Positions 5,531-12,498 of a stretch of 37,177 bases of DNA are shown one piece after another; the first letter of the stretch is position 1; each line of letters starts with the position of its first letter. The notes below the pieces were generated by a model. It was not told where the DNA came from. It worked only from the letters and a program-made list of their open reading frames with translations, and did not search any database. The DNA lies in the IMG/VR virus record IMGVR_UViG_3300033149_005319, positions 1-37,177 of that record; one strand, written 5' to 3'. This stretch comes from a virus. The translations under genes were made by a program, and so were the position numbers.

Positions 5531-6490
5531 ATGGAATGGGATCGGGATCTGCTGCGAGGGGTGATGCGGACCCGCGCGTTGGGAGCGGCCGCCAAGCTGG
5601 CCTACCTGTGGCTCTGGGACCTGGCCGGCGGCCGCCCGGGCCGCCTGGTGATCGACCTGCAGCGGCTCGCCGTCGAGTTGGGACGCGACAAGCGGTCGGC
5701 GAAGGACTGGATCGCCGCCCTCGGGCGCCGCGACCTGGTGGCCGTGATCGCCGTCGAAAACGACACCTACACGCTCGACGTCTATTGGCCCCACCCGGCC
5801 GATCGACCGGTCGATCGGCCCGCCCAAAACGTCCCGGGGGTTTCTGCGCAGAAACCCCCGGGATATTCGCACGAAAACCCCCCGGGGATTTCTGCGCAGA
5901 AACCCCCGCAAGAATCCGCAGAAAAAAAGACCGCGTTTTCCCGCGAAAAAACGCCCGTTTCGCCAAAAACCGATCGGCCGCAAACCAATCGGCACGGCGA
6001 TTGCTTTACCAAAGACCAAGAAAACAAGAAAACATCTTACCAAGGTACCAACTCTTCCAAAGTCAATTGGAGTGACTTTGGATCTCCCACTTGCGCAGAG
6101 GGCACCGCGCCGGTCGGTGCAGCGCCGATCGGCGCGGCGCTGGCGGACGTCGTCGAGCAGTTGGCCGCGGCCGCCGAGCCGGCCGAGCAGAAGGCCCGCC
6201 TGGTGGCGCGATACCGGCGGGCGGCCGGCCGCGATCCCGAGGGCGAGTACTTGGCCCCGTGGGTCGCCGGCGCCGCGGCCGATCTGGTCGTGTTTCACGG
6301 ATTGCCCGATGGGCTGATCGAGCAGGTCCTGGTCGATATTCAGGCCCTGCGCGCCGCCGGCTCGCTGGCCAACGGCCCGGGCCTGTTCCATCGCAAGGTT
6401 TCGACTCTGGCGGCCAAGCACGGCAAGCCCTGGCCGGGAGCAACGCAATCCGAAATCAGAAATCCTAAATCAGAAAGCCCCTGTCGATGA
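5531..6490 (+). CDS. putative replication initiator (lambda O-like architecture)
   Basis: A 319-residue protein in three parts. Residues 1-95 are a winged-helix DNA-binding domain, a paralogue of the preceding gene. Residues about 96-195 are a low-complexity linker with repeats of SAQKPPG type (VSAQKPPGYSHENPPGISAQ) and then Lys/Ser/Asn-rich residues. Residues about 196-305 form a helical domain (VVEQLAAAAEPAEQKARLVA, EYLAPWVAGAAADLVVFHG). The linker DNA carries palindromes and an AT-rich stretch, as in the lambda O gene, which contains the origin. Start ATG 5531 follows GGAGAGAGGGATATCC. The last residues (SEIRNPKSESPCR) come from a family A repeat. Stop overlaps the next ATG (ATGA). No recognised replication helicase or loader is nearby, so host helicase use is inferred. 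Confidence 0.65.
   Translation: MEWDRDLLRGVMRTRALGAAAKLAYLWLWDLAGGRPGRLVIDLQRLAVELGRDKRSAKDWIAALGRRDLVAVIAVENDTYTLDVYWPHPADRPVDRPAQNVPGVSAQKPPGYSHENPPGISAQKPPQESAEKKTAFSREKTPVSPKTDRPQTNRHGDCFTKDQENKKTSYQGTNSSKVNWSDFGSPTCAEGTAPVGAAPIGAALADVVEQLAAAAEPAEQKARLVARYRRAAGRDPEGEYLAPWVAGAAADLVVFHGLPDGLIEQVLVDIQALRAAGSLANGPGLFHRKVSTLAAKHGKPWPGATQSEIRNPKSESPCR
5797..6080. other. ori: putative replication origin inside the initiator gene
   Basis: A perfect 24-bp palindrome (5797-5820, core CCGATCGACCGGTCGATCGG), a perfect 30-bp palindrome (5833-5862, core TTTCTGCGCAGAAA) and a 26-bp copy with one mismatched pair (5883-5908, same core) stand in series. Half-sites of the GCAGAAACCCC type recur at 5848, 5869, 5896 and 5918, spaced 21-27 bp. 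They are followed by about 170 bp (5910-6080) clearly richer in A/T than the surroundings. Palindromic iterons next to an AT-rich unwinding stretch inside the initiator gene is the lambda ori layout. Confidence 0.6.
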
Positions 6491-6815
6491 AAGCCCTCAC
6501 CATCCACCAACCCTACGCCGCGTTGATCGTCGGCGGGCCCGGCGTCGAGCCGCAGTACTTGAAGCGCGTGGAGAACCGGCCCGGCTGGTCGAGCCGATCG
6601 CGTACCGCGGCCAGCAGGGACTCTTTGACGTGCCCGACGAGCTGCTCGCCGGCGCGCTGCGGGTCCAACCCGAGGCGCGGACCTGTCGCGTCTGCGGTTG
6701 CACCGACCGCTACGGTTGTCCCGAGGGTTGCTGGTGGACCGAAGAGGATCTTTGCTCGATGTGCGATCCGTCAGCACGCGGGGTGCAAACGGAGCCCCGA
6801 ATCCCCAAGCCCTAA
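6487..6815 (+). pseudogene. broken ASCH-domain gene with Cys-rich tail
   Basis: Frame 1 starts at ATG 6487 (MKALTIHQPYAALIVGGPGV, then LKRVENRP), the typical ASCH N-terminus. After about codon 32 the sensible reading jumps to another frame that runs to 6815: EPIAYRGQQGLFDVPDELLA followed by CRVCGCTDRYGCPEGCWW and CSMC. The YRGxQGLFDVPDE segment normally ends ASCH proteins, so roughly the middle of the domain is missing and the two ends are joined out of frame. Either an internal deletion or deletion plus sequencing error. ASCH domains bind RNA or modified nucleosides; the Cys part would bind zinc. A GTG at 6630 might still express the tail. Confidence 0.6.
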
Positions 6816-6833
6816 CCCCCAACCCCCTGTCGA
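6797..6833 (+). repeat. heptamer-type repeat, family B (CCCCAAT/CCCCTAA/CCCCTAG)
   Basis: Family B blocks also lie at 11363-11394, 11829-11862, 12505-12556, 16195-16240 (inside the terminase gene), 23983-24017, 26141-26177, 26767-26813, 27570-27602 and 29612-29652. Several stand directly before an ATG. Confidence 0.85.
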
Positions 6834-6845
6834 AGGAGCCCAGCC

Positions 6846-8465
6846 ATGCGAAAACCCCAACCGCTCGGCGATCCCAGCCAAGTGGCTACGGCGCTGCAAA
6901 CGCCGACCGAAGTGGTCCAGTTGGCCGTCAAGTCGATCGATGCGAGCCCGTATCAGCCGCGGATGGATTTTCCCGAGGCCGAGATCGCCGGCCTGGCCGA
7001 CTCGATCGAGACCCACGGACAACTCCAGCCGATCAGCGTGCGCAAGAAAGGCAAGCGATACGAGCTGCTCGACGGCGAGCGGCGCCTGCGGGCGATCAAG
7101 TCGCTGCAGCGGCCCATGATCCGGGCGGAAATCGAACAGCGCAGCGACGCGGAGGCCCGGGCGATCGTGCTCGTCTCGGCGCTGCAGCGGAAAGAACTCA
7201 ATGCGATCGAGGAGGCCCGGGCCTTCCAGGCGGGCATCGACGCCGGCGACGCGCCCGGGCCGACCGAGCTGGCCCGGCAGCTCGGACTTTCTCAGGGCCA
7301 CGTCTCCAACCGATTGCGGCTGTTGAAGTTGCCCGAGTCGATCCGCCGGAGAGTCATTTCGCAGGAAATACCGGCCACCCACGCCCGCGAGATCGCCAAG
7401 TACCTGGATTTTCCCAAGCTGCTGTTGGCGATCGAAAAACGGCTCGACGCCGAACTGAAACGCAACGGCGATTTGGGCCCGGTGAGCTACTTTGCCCAGG
7501 AGATCGCCTACGCGCTGACGGCACACACCAAGCCGCTGGAGGGCCACCAGTGGGATTCCAAGACGGGCTGCCGCGTGCCGGTGTTCGCGCCCAGCGAAGA
7601 GCAGGCCGGCCGGCTCGGGATTGTGGAGTTGCACCACGGCGAGCGACGCGCGACCAATACGAAACTGTGGGACCAACTGCAGGCCGCGCACCGCCGGGAG
7701 TGGCTGAAGGAACAGGCCAAGAAGGCCGCGGCGAAGTCGAAATCGAGAAACGGCAAACCCAAACCGAAAAAGCTCACGCCGGCCCAGCAGAAGAAGCTGG
7801 CGGAGGAAGAGCGGAGGAGGGCCAAAGAGCGGGCCGACCAATTCCGCCGCCGGCTGGAGGCGTGGAAGGTTGATTGGCAACGATACCTGGTGGCCGACTT
7901 CTTGTTGAACCGGGCCGACCCCACGGAGCTCTTGCGGTTGGCGATCGTGCTGGCCGGCCGCAACGGGGCCTACCGCCACGCGCACGATTCGCTGCAAGCG
8001 ATGCACCGGGCGCTCAAACAGAACGGCGTGCGGCCCGGCGGGCGCGGCGAGCAACTCTGCGGGCTGGTCCTCTCGCTCGACGAGCCGGCCGTGGCCGGGT
8101 TCGCCGCAGAGGTCCTCTCCGGCTGGTTCTACGACGAGAAGGAAGGGCCGCGGCCGTTTATCGACGCCGCCACCGTCGAGGACCTGGTGCGATACTTCGG
8201 GATCGACCTGGCCGACTGCTGGCTCGACGAGCAGGCCGGCCCACTTTCGGAGGCCTTTTGGAATCTGCACGGCAAGGAGCAGCTCGTCGCGCTGGGAAAG
8301 GAACTCGACGTGCGGATCACGCCGGCGATGAAGAAGAGCCAGGCCGTGGCCGCCTTCCTGGCCGAAAAGCCGGCCGCCGACTCCAAAGAGGCCGGGCGGC
8401 TGGAGTTGCCCAAGGAGCTGCGCGGCGGCAAGCGGCCGAAGAAGAGAATCGGGAACCACGGATGA
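6846..8465 (+). CDS. ParB-like DNA-binding protein (large)
   Basis: A 539-residue protein. The ParB N-terminal domain (about 28-125) has SPYQPRMDFPEAEIAGLADS and the CTP-binding GERRLRA box at 77-83. A central helix-turn-helix lies at about 139-160 (TELARQLGLSQGHVSNRLRL). A Lys/Ala-rich coiled region spans about 285-340, then a C-terminal helical domain of unknown type. No ParA is nearby and no parS-like repeats were seen, so it may not be a partition protein; phage ParB-like proteins can also be regulators or nucleases. ATG 6846 follows GAAGGAGCCCAGCC. Its stop overlaps the next start (ATGA), within a family D repeat. Confidence 0.85.
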   Translation: MRKPQPLGDPSQVATALQTPTEVVQLAVKSIDASPYQPRMDFPEAEIAGLADSIETHGQLQPISVRKKGKRYELLDGERRLRAIKSLQRPMIRAEIEQRSDAEARAIVLVSALQRKELNAIEEARAFQAGIDAGDAPGPTELARQLGLSQGHVSNRLRLLKLPESIRRRVISQEIPATHAREIAKYLDFPKLLLAIEKRLDAELKRNGDLGPVSYFAQEIAYALTAHTKPLEGHQWDSKTGCRVPVFAPSEEQAGRLGIVELHHGERRATNTKLWDQLQAAHRREWLKEQAKKAAAKSKSRNGKPKPKKLTPAQQKKLAEEERRRAKERADQFRRRLEAWKVDWQRYLVADFLLNRADPTELLRLAIVLAGRNGAYRHAHDSLQAMHRALKQNGVRPGGRGEQLCGLVLSLDEPAVAGFAAEVLSGWFYDEKEGPRPFIDAATVEDLVRYFGIDLADCWLDEQAGPLSEAFWNLHGKEQLVALGKELDVRITPAMKKSQAVAAFLAEKPAADSKEAGRLELPKELRGGKRPKKRIGNHG

Positions 8466-8485
8466 ACACGGATCAACACGGAAAA
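8455..8485 (+). repeat. dispersed repeat, family D (CACGGATGAACACGGA)
   Basis: Other family D copies: 3146-3176, 9714-9744, 9943-9977 (inverted), 10562-10591 and 10608-10637 (inverted). Here the repeat supplies the ATG of the methyltransferase gene. Confidence 0.8.
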
Positions 8486-9442
8486 CCCTCGGCGGGGAGA
8501 GTCGATCCATCCGGCGATCGCGGACCACGAGCGCTGCGAGCGGTCGACGTGTGTTGCGGTGCCGGCGGTTGGGCGACCGCCGCGCGCGGATTGCCTATCG
8601 AGTGGGTCGCCGTGGCGGATATTGCTCCGGATTGCCTCGAAACGTGGCAAGTCAATCATGCGGAAAACAATCCGGATTGTCGGACGGTATTATGCGATCT
8701 CTCCACGGCGTTGGGCATCCGCGCCGTAATCGACGCGGCCGGCGGCTCGGCGGACCTGGTGGTCGGCGGGATCCCGTGTGAGCAAGTGAGTGTCCTGAGA
8801 CCTCGGCGGGCGCCCACCGCGATGGTGGACTCGTGGCATGAACTGCTGGACGGTTGTCTCCAGATCGTGAAGCGGTTGGCGCCAACCTGGTGGGTCCTCG
8901 AAGACGTGATTCAGATCGAGCGGCACTTGCCCCTACCGTTATTCCATGGCAACACGATTCCGTTTCGGCGAATTCAGGCGTCGCGTTACAGCGCTCAAAA
9001 TCGCCTCCGCACGTTCCTGGGAGAGTATCCCGAGCCCCTGCCGCCGGAAGTCGGTCCGAGGGTGCTGGGCGATGTTCTGCGCCCCGGGCCCCATTTGATG
9101 ATTTCCGGCGCCGACCGGTATGAAGGCGCATGGGCGCTAGAAGGCGGGCTTCGGCTGGGCAACGAGAAAATACGCCTTTTGCGGGAGAATAAACCCTCGC
9201 CGACAATCACGACGAGCGTGGGAATTCGCGGCGGAAGAAGCAAGCGAGAGTTCACCGTTGTCGATGATCGCGGGCGACGGCGCATGCTCTCGTGGCAGGA
9301 GGCGGCAAGTCTCCAGGGGTTTCCGAACGACTATCTGTTCGTCGGCGGGTACACGCGAGCCCAACAGATGATCGGCCGGGCGATCCCGATAGCCGTGGGG
9401 CGCGCGATTCTTGGAGCGATTTGCGAGGAGGCGCGGAAATGA
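8462..9442 (+). CDS. C5 DNA cytosine methyltransferase
   Basis: A 326-residue enzyme expected to methylate C5 of cytosine in DNA. Motif I VDVCCGAGGWATA (about 28-40), motif IV GGIPCEQVS with catalytic Cys106, motif VI VLEDV (ENV in most members), motif VIII SAQNRLRTFL, a target-recognition segment, and motif X near the end (QMIGRAIPIAVGRAI). Deviations from consensus are PCE for PCQ and EDV for ENV. The first residues (MNTDQHG) are translated from a family D repeat. No restriction nuclease is adjacent, so it is an orphan methylase, likely protecting phage DNA from host restriction. It overlaps both neighbours by four bases. Confidence 0.88.
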   Translation: MNTDQHGKPSAGRVDPSGDRGPRALRAVDVCCGAGGWATAARGLPIEWVAVADIAPDCLETWQVNHAENNPDCRTVLCDLSTALGIRAVIDAAGGSADLVVGGIPCEQVSVLRPRRAPTAMVDSWHELLDGCLQIVKRLAPTWWVLEDVIQIERHLPLPLFHGNTIPFRRIQASRYSAQNRLRTFLGEYPEPLPPEVGPRVLGDVLRPGPHLMISGADRYEGAWALEGGLRLGNEKIRLLRENKPSPTITTSVGIRGGRSKREFTVVDDRGRRRMLSWQEAASLQGFPNDYLFVGGYTRAQQMIGRAIPIAVGRAILGAICEEARK

Positions 9443-9735
9443 GCGAACCGGTGAGGTACCACTCGTTGCCCCAGGTCGAGCCGTACGTGTATCCGCGGTG
9501 CCGCAGACTGGTCGTCTATCGGCCTTATCAGGTGTGCCGGGCACTGGAGGGCGACGGCCGGCGGCGGTTTTCGGATCGGCCGATCGACGGGGCGGCCCAG
9601 CGCCAGCGCGACACGGCCGAGGCCCGGCGGCTGGGACTGCCCACGCCGGAGGAGATCGAGGCCCGGGCGGCGGCCGTCCGGCAAGGCTGGGAGAGGACGG
9701 CGGAGAATGAGGCAACCACGGATGAACGCGGATGA
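9439..9735 (+). CDS. small hypothetical protein
   Basis: A 98-residue product, MSEPVRYHSLPQVEPYVYPR..., starting at an ATGA overlap with the methyltransferase. The first half is Tyr/Arg-rich and may form strands (VYPRCRRLVVYRPYQVCRAL); the second half is a charged helix (TPEEIEARAAAVRQGWERTA). Its end runs into a family D repeat. No family recognised; coupling to the methyltransferase gene is the only functional hint. Confidence 0.6.
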   Translation: MSEPVRYHSLPQVEPYVYPRCRRLVVYRPYQVCRALEGDGRRRFSDRPIDGAAQRQRDTAEARRLGLPTPEEIEARAAAVRQGWERTAENEATTDERG

Positions 9736-9922
9736 ACACGGATCGATGTTGTGCGAACAATGCGAATCCGAATTCGATGATCCGGAGGCGCTGCACGAGT
9801 GCATCGGCTGCGGGGAGCGGATTTGCTACTGGTGTTCGCACCCGCACGATTTCGGCTACCTTTGCGATTTCTGCGACCAAAGCGAGAGATTCCGGAAAGA
9901 GACACGGAATCTGGATAGCTGA
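9707..9922 (+). CDS. small double zinc-ribbon protein
   Basis: A protein of up to 71 residues with four cysteine pairs: CEQC, CIGC, CYWC and CDFC, spaced as in a cross-braced zinc finger (RING/FYVE-like spacing, with H at HECIGC). Candidate starts are ATG 9707, 9722 and 9746; the first two read through a family D repeat (MNADEHG). It overlaps the preceding gene. Likely a protein- or nucleic-acid-binding early factor. Confidence 0.65.
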   Translation: MRQPRMNADEHGSMLCEQCESEFDDPEALHECIGCGERICYWCSHPHDFGYLCDFCDQSERFRKETRNLDS

Positions 9923-10008
9923 ACAGTGCTGCCCCTTCTCTTTCTTTCATCCGTGTCCATCCGTGTTCATCAGTGGTTTCGTTTTACGGAGCGAAGGGAC
10001 GCGAAAGA

Positions 10009-10530
10009 ATGGATTCGCAAGCGAAGCAGCCGGGCAGGGTGCACATTCGATGGCTGATCCGGCACGACATGGGCGAAGTCCTCGACATCGAACAGGAAAG
10101 CTTCGAGTTTCCGTGGCGGCGAAAGGACTTCATCCGCTGTCTGCGGCAACGCAATTGCATCGGCATGGTCGCCGAGCACGAGGATCGCGTGGTGGGGTAC
10201 ATGATCTGCGAACTCCACAAGAATCGCATCCACGTGCTGAACTTCGCCGTGGCGGCCGACTCTCGCCGGCGGGGCGTCGGCAGCCAGATGGTGGCCAAGC
10301 TGATCGCCAAGCTCTCCGCCGGGCGCCGCACCCGCATCATGCTGGAAGTCCGCGAAACCAACCTGGCCGCCCAACTGTTCTTCCGCGACCGCGGCTTCCG
10401 CGCGGTCACCGTGCTGAGGCGATACTACGGCGAGACGGACGAAGACGCCTATGTCATGCAGTTCCGCTATCGGGCCGAAAAACCGGCGATCGTCGAGCCG
10501 GTCAATCGCATCCGGCGGCTGACCGGTTAG
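10009..10530 (+). CDS. rimI: GNAT acetyltransferase, RimI-like
   Basis: A 173-residue GNAT enzyme. N-terminal part WLIRHDMGEVLDIEQESFEF resembles RimI (N-terminal acetylation of ribosomal protein S18), the acetyl-CoA motif is VAADSRRRGVGSQMVAKLI at about 80-98, and the C-terminal part NLAAQLFFRDRGFRAVTVLR with YY before a variable tail is typical. Such genes belong to cellular genomes rather than phage cores, so this is probably an acquired gene. It is bracketed by inverted family D repeats (9943-9977 and 10562-10637). ATG 10009 is chosen; a GTG at 9973 lies in repeat DNA. An alternative is another protein N-acetyltransferase. Confidence 0.75.
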   Translation: MDSQAKQPGRVHIRWLIRHDMGEVLDIEQESFEFPWRRKDFIRCLRQRNCIGMVAEHEDRVVGYMICELHKNRIHVLNFAVAADSRRRGVGSQMVAKLIAKLSAGRRTRIMLEVRETNLAAQLFFRDRGFRAVTVLRRYYGETDEDAYVMQFRYRAEKPAIVEPVNRIRRLTG

Positions 10531-10561
10531 GTCGGCGCCGCGGAGGTGAAGCATGGAAAGC

Positions 10562-10637
10562 AATCACGGATGAACACCGATGAACACGGATAGTAGTCCT
10601 TTCTAAAATCCGTGTTTATCCGTGTTGATCGGTGGTT
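10562..10637. terminator. long hairpin from inverted family D repeats
   Basis: Arms of 30 bases (10562-10591 and 10608-10637) match at about 25 positions, with a 16-base loop. It lies just after rimI and could end transcription from either side, although no T-run follows. Confidence 0.45.
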
Positions 10638-10898
10638 CCCCCGTACTGACAACTGACAACGGAAAACTGAAAACTTCCCGATGTACACAAGCCGAAAATT
10701 CGATCGGGCCAGCGCGGCGGAGGATTGACGAGAAACAAAACCCGGCGGCCGGAAACAGGCTGCGCCGCGCCTCTTCTCTGCTCCGGCCCCGGGCGAATGG
10801 GATTTCGGATTTGGGATTTCTGATTTCAGATTTGCCAATCCCCAATTTGAAATCTGAAATCCGAAATCCGAAATCCTTCGCTCCTCTCAGTATACCCT

Positions 10899-10941
10899 GG
10901 GTGGCCTGTAACAGGAATGGCTGTCAGAAAGTGGGCCACCC
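10899..10941. promoter_or_regulatory. 8-bp inverted repeat before an HTH gene
   Basis: GGGTGGCC (10899-10906) and GGCCACCC (10934-10941). CTCAGTATACC at 10887 resembles CTCAGTATAACC at 35356, before the RHH gene, hinting at a shared promoter-like element. Confidence 0.3.
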
Positions 10942-10985
10942 TGTGGTAGACTAAAGGACTCGCCGCGCCGGGAGATCCTCTTAAG

Positions 10986-11378
10986 GTGACCGTCCCGCGC
11001 GAAAAGGTTCTTGAAGTCCGGGCGATGCTGGGCCGCATGTCCCAGCGCCAGGCCGCGATTGCCGCCGGCCTGGCCCGCGGTACGGTGGCCAAGATCGCCA
11101 GGGGCAAACACCCCCATCAACGCCGGCCCCGGACGGTGGCCCGCTGCGCTGGCTGCGGCGCGGGTCTGACCTGCTATCCCTGCCCGTCCTGCCGCGTCGG
11201 GGCCGAGGCCGTGGCACGGGCCCTGGCCGCGGCCCGGATCGCCGGGCCCATCGGCGAGGACGACCCGCTGCGACCGGATCTCAAACCCACGCACCGCGCC
11301 CGCTACGAGCGGCTGCACGAGGCGCGGGATAAGACGCGGGCGGACAAGCCGCTCGGCTCACTAGCCCCTATCCCCTAG
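10986..11378 (+). CDS. HTH and zinc-ribbon regulator
   Basis: A 130-residue protein starting at GTG (VTVPREKVLEVRAMLGRM...). Residues about 18-42 form a helix-turn-helix (MSQRQAAIAAGLARGTVAKI). A four-cysteine zinc ribbon follows (CAGCG and CYPCPSC, about 53-70), then an Arg-rich helix. The final residues (SLAPIP) derive from a family B repeat. Its position at the border between early and middle genes, with an inverted repeat upstream, suits an activator of the following operon, but that is inference. GGGAG lies about 11 bases before the GTG. Confidence 0.65.
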   Translation: MTVPREKVLEVRAMLGRMSQRQAAIAAGLARGTVAKIARGKHPHQRRPRTVARCAGCGAGLTCYPCPSCRVGAEAVARALAAARIAGPIGEDDPLRPDLKPTHRARYERLHEARDKTRADKPLGSLAPIP

Positions 11379-11395
11379 CCCCTATCCCCTTACCA

Positions 11396-11830
11396 ATGAC
11401 CGATCAAGAACTCTCCGCCGTCGCTTGGATCGCCCTGGAACGGGCCGCCTCGAAGGAATGCCGCCGCGAGACGCTCGCCGAAGGCGCCGCGCATGAGGTC
11501 GATCTGCGGGTCGACGGGACGATCGACGAAGAGCCGTTCGTCCGCTCGATCCACGGAAGCCTGGTGGTCGGCCACGCCGGCGTGCGGGCCAGCAGCGCGG
11601 CGCCGGACGCCTCGCATCTTCTCGGCCTGATCCTGGGAAAACTCTCGCGCGCGGTGCGCGAGCGGCTGCTGGCGGATCTGCCCGAAAAATTCGCCGAACT
11701 GGGCGGGCTGCCGGAGGTGCCGGCCGAGCGGGTCGCCGAAGCCAAGAATCTGCTCGACCGACTGCGGACCAAGAGGCAGATCGGGGTCCGAGCGCCCATC
11801 AGTCTGAGCTACACGGTGGCCAGACCGTAA
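11396..11830 (+). CDS. hypothetical protein (144 aa)
   Basis: A 144-residue protein, MTDQELSAVAWIALERAASK..., with an alpha/beta first half (HEVDLRVDGTIDEEPFVRSI) and a helical second half ending TKRQIGVRAPISLSYTVARP. No family recognised. It begins directly after a family B repeat (CCTATCCCCTTACCA) without a Shine-Dalgarno and is followed after 33 bp by the hydrolase gene. Confidence 0.6.
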   Translation: MTDQELSAVAWIALERAASKECRRETLAEGAAHEVDLRVDGTIDEEPFVRSIHGSLVVGHAGVRASSAAPDASHLLGLILGKLSRAVRERLLADLPEKFAELGGLPEVPAERVAEAKNLLDRLRTKRQIGVRAPISLSYTVARP

Positions 11831-11863
11831 TCCCGAAATCCCGAAATCCCTGAATCCCCAGCC

Positions 11864-12454
11864 GTGAAACGTACTTTCCCCTACGCCGAGGCCCGCAGCG
11901 AGATCGCCGACGGCGATCTGCTCCTGTATCGGCCGCGGCGAGGGTTCTTCTCGCGGCTGATCATGGTGGCGGGCCGCTCGCGGTACTCCCACGCCGCCAT
12001 GGCCGCGTGGTGGAACGACCGGTTGATGTGTCTGGAGACGCGGGAAGGGCATGGCGGCCGGGCCGTGCTGCTGTCCAGCCAGGTGCAGCGTCATCCCGGG
12101 CGTTGGGACGTGTACCGGTTTCGATTCGGGTGTTCGCCGTTGCCGCCGGGACGTCTGATTACCTGTTTTCGCCAAGGCGCCGTCAGCGCGATGAAGGACT
12201 TCACCGGCGTGCCGTACGGCTGGGGTGCGATCTTCCAAGTCGCACTGGTCCACCTGCCTCTGGTGCGCTTCTTCGCGCGGCCGGCCACGCGGGACGATGC
12301 GCCGTTGGGGATCCCCTTCTGCGCCGGGGCCGTCGCCGCGGCCTATCGCGCCGCCGGTTTCGACCCGGTGCCCAACCTGGCCGACCGGGCCACCGAGCCC
12401 GGCGACCTGGCCCGCTCGGCGGCGTTTCGATACCGATTCACGCTGGTGCCGTAG
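11864..12454 (+). CDS. permuted NlpC/P60 (YiiX-like) cysteine hydrolase, possible endolysin
   Basis: A 196-residue protein starting at GTG. DGDLLLYRPRRGFFSRLIM then RYSHAAMAAW with His43 is the first catalytic motif of permuted papain-like enzymes; PFCAGAVAAAYRAAGFDPVP holds Cys153. The order His before Cys marks the permuted NlpC/P60 type (YiiX/LRAT-like), which cleaves amide or ester bonds in cell-wall peptides or lipids. No signal peptide. With the membrane-anchored protease next to it, the place fits a lysis module; a different role, such as lipid modification, cannot be excluded. No Shine-Dalgarno; the start abuts a family B repeat. Confidence 0.7.
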   Translation: MKRTFPYAEARSEIADGDLLLYRPRRGFFSRLIMVAGRSRYSHAAMAAWWNDRLMCLETREGHGGRAVLLSSQVQRHPGRWDVYRFRFGCSPLPPGRLITCFRQGAVSAMKDFTGVPYGWGAIFQVALVHLPLVRFFARPATRDDAPLGIPFCAGAVAAAYRAAGFDPVPNLADRATEPGDLARSAAFRYRFTLVP

Positions 12455-12498
12455 TTTTCAGTTTTCAGTTATCAGTTCTCAGTAAGCGAGGAACCCTC

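Larger units (their letters stand above)
10531..10985. other. 455-bp non-coding region rich in repeats
   Basis: No gene seen. In order: a family D hairpin (10562-10637), a family C block (10644-10678), about 110 bp of unique GC-rich DNA, a family A inverted pair forming a long hairpin (10797-10880), and an 8-bp inverted repeat (10899-10941). It separates the early operon from the next + strand genes and probably holds a terminator and a promoter. Confidence 0.7.

Noticed and set aside
6846-8465. Plasmid-type ParABS partition system
   Set aside because: ParB-like protein present, but no ParA ATPase and no parS-like inverted repeats near it.
4784-8528. Very long - strand frames (4784-6448, 6771-8528)
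   Set aside because: Shadows of initiator and ParB-like genes with low-complexity translations and no motifs.
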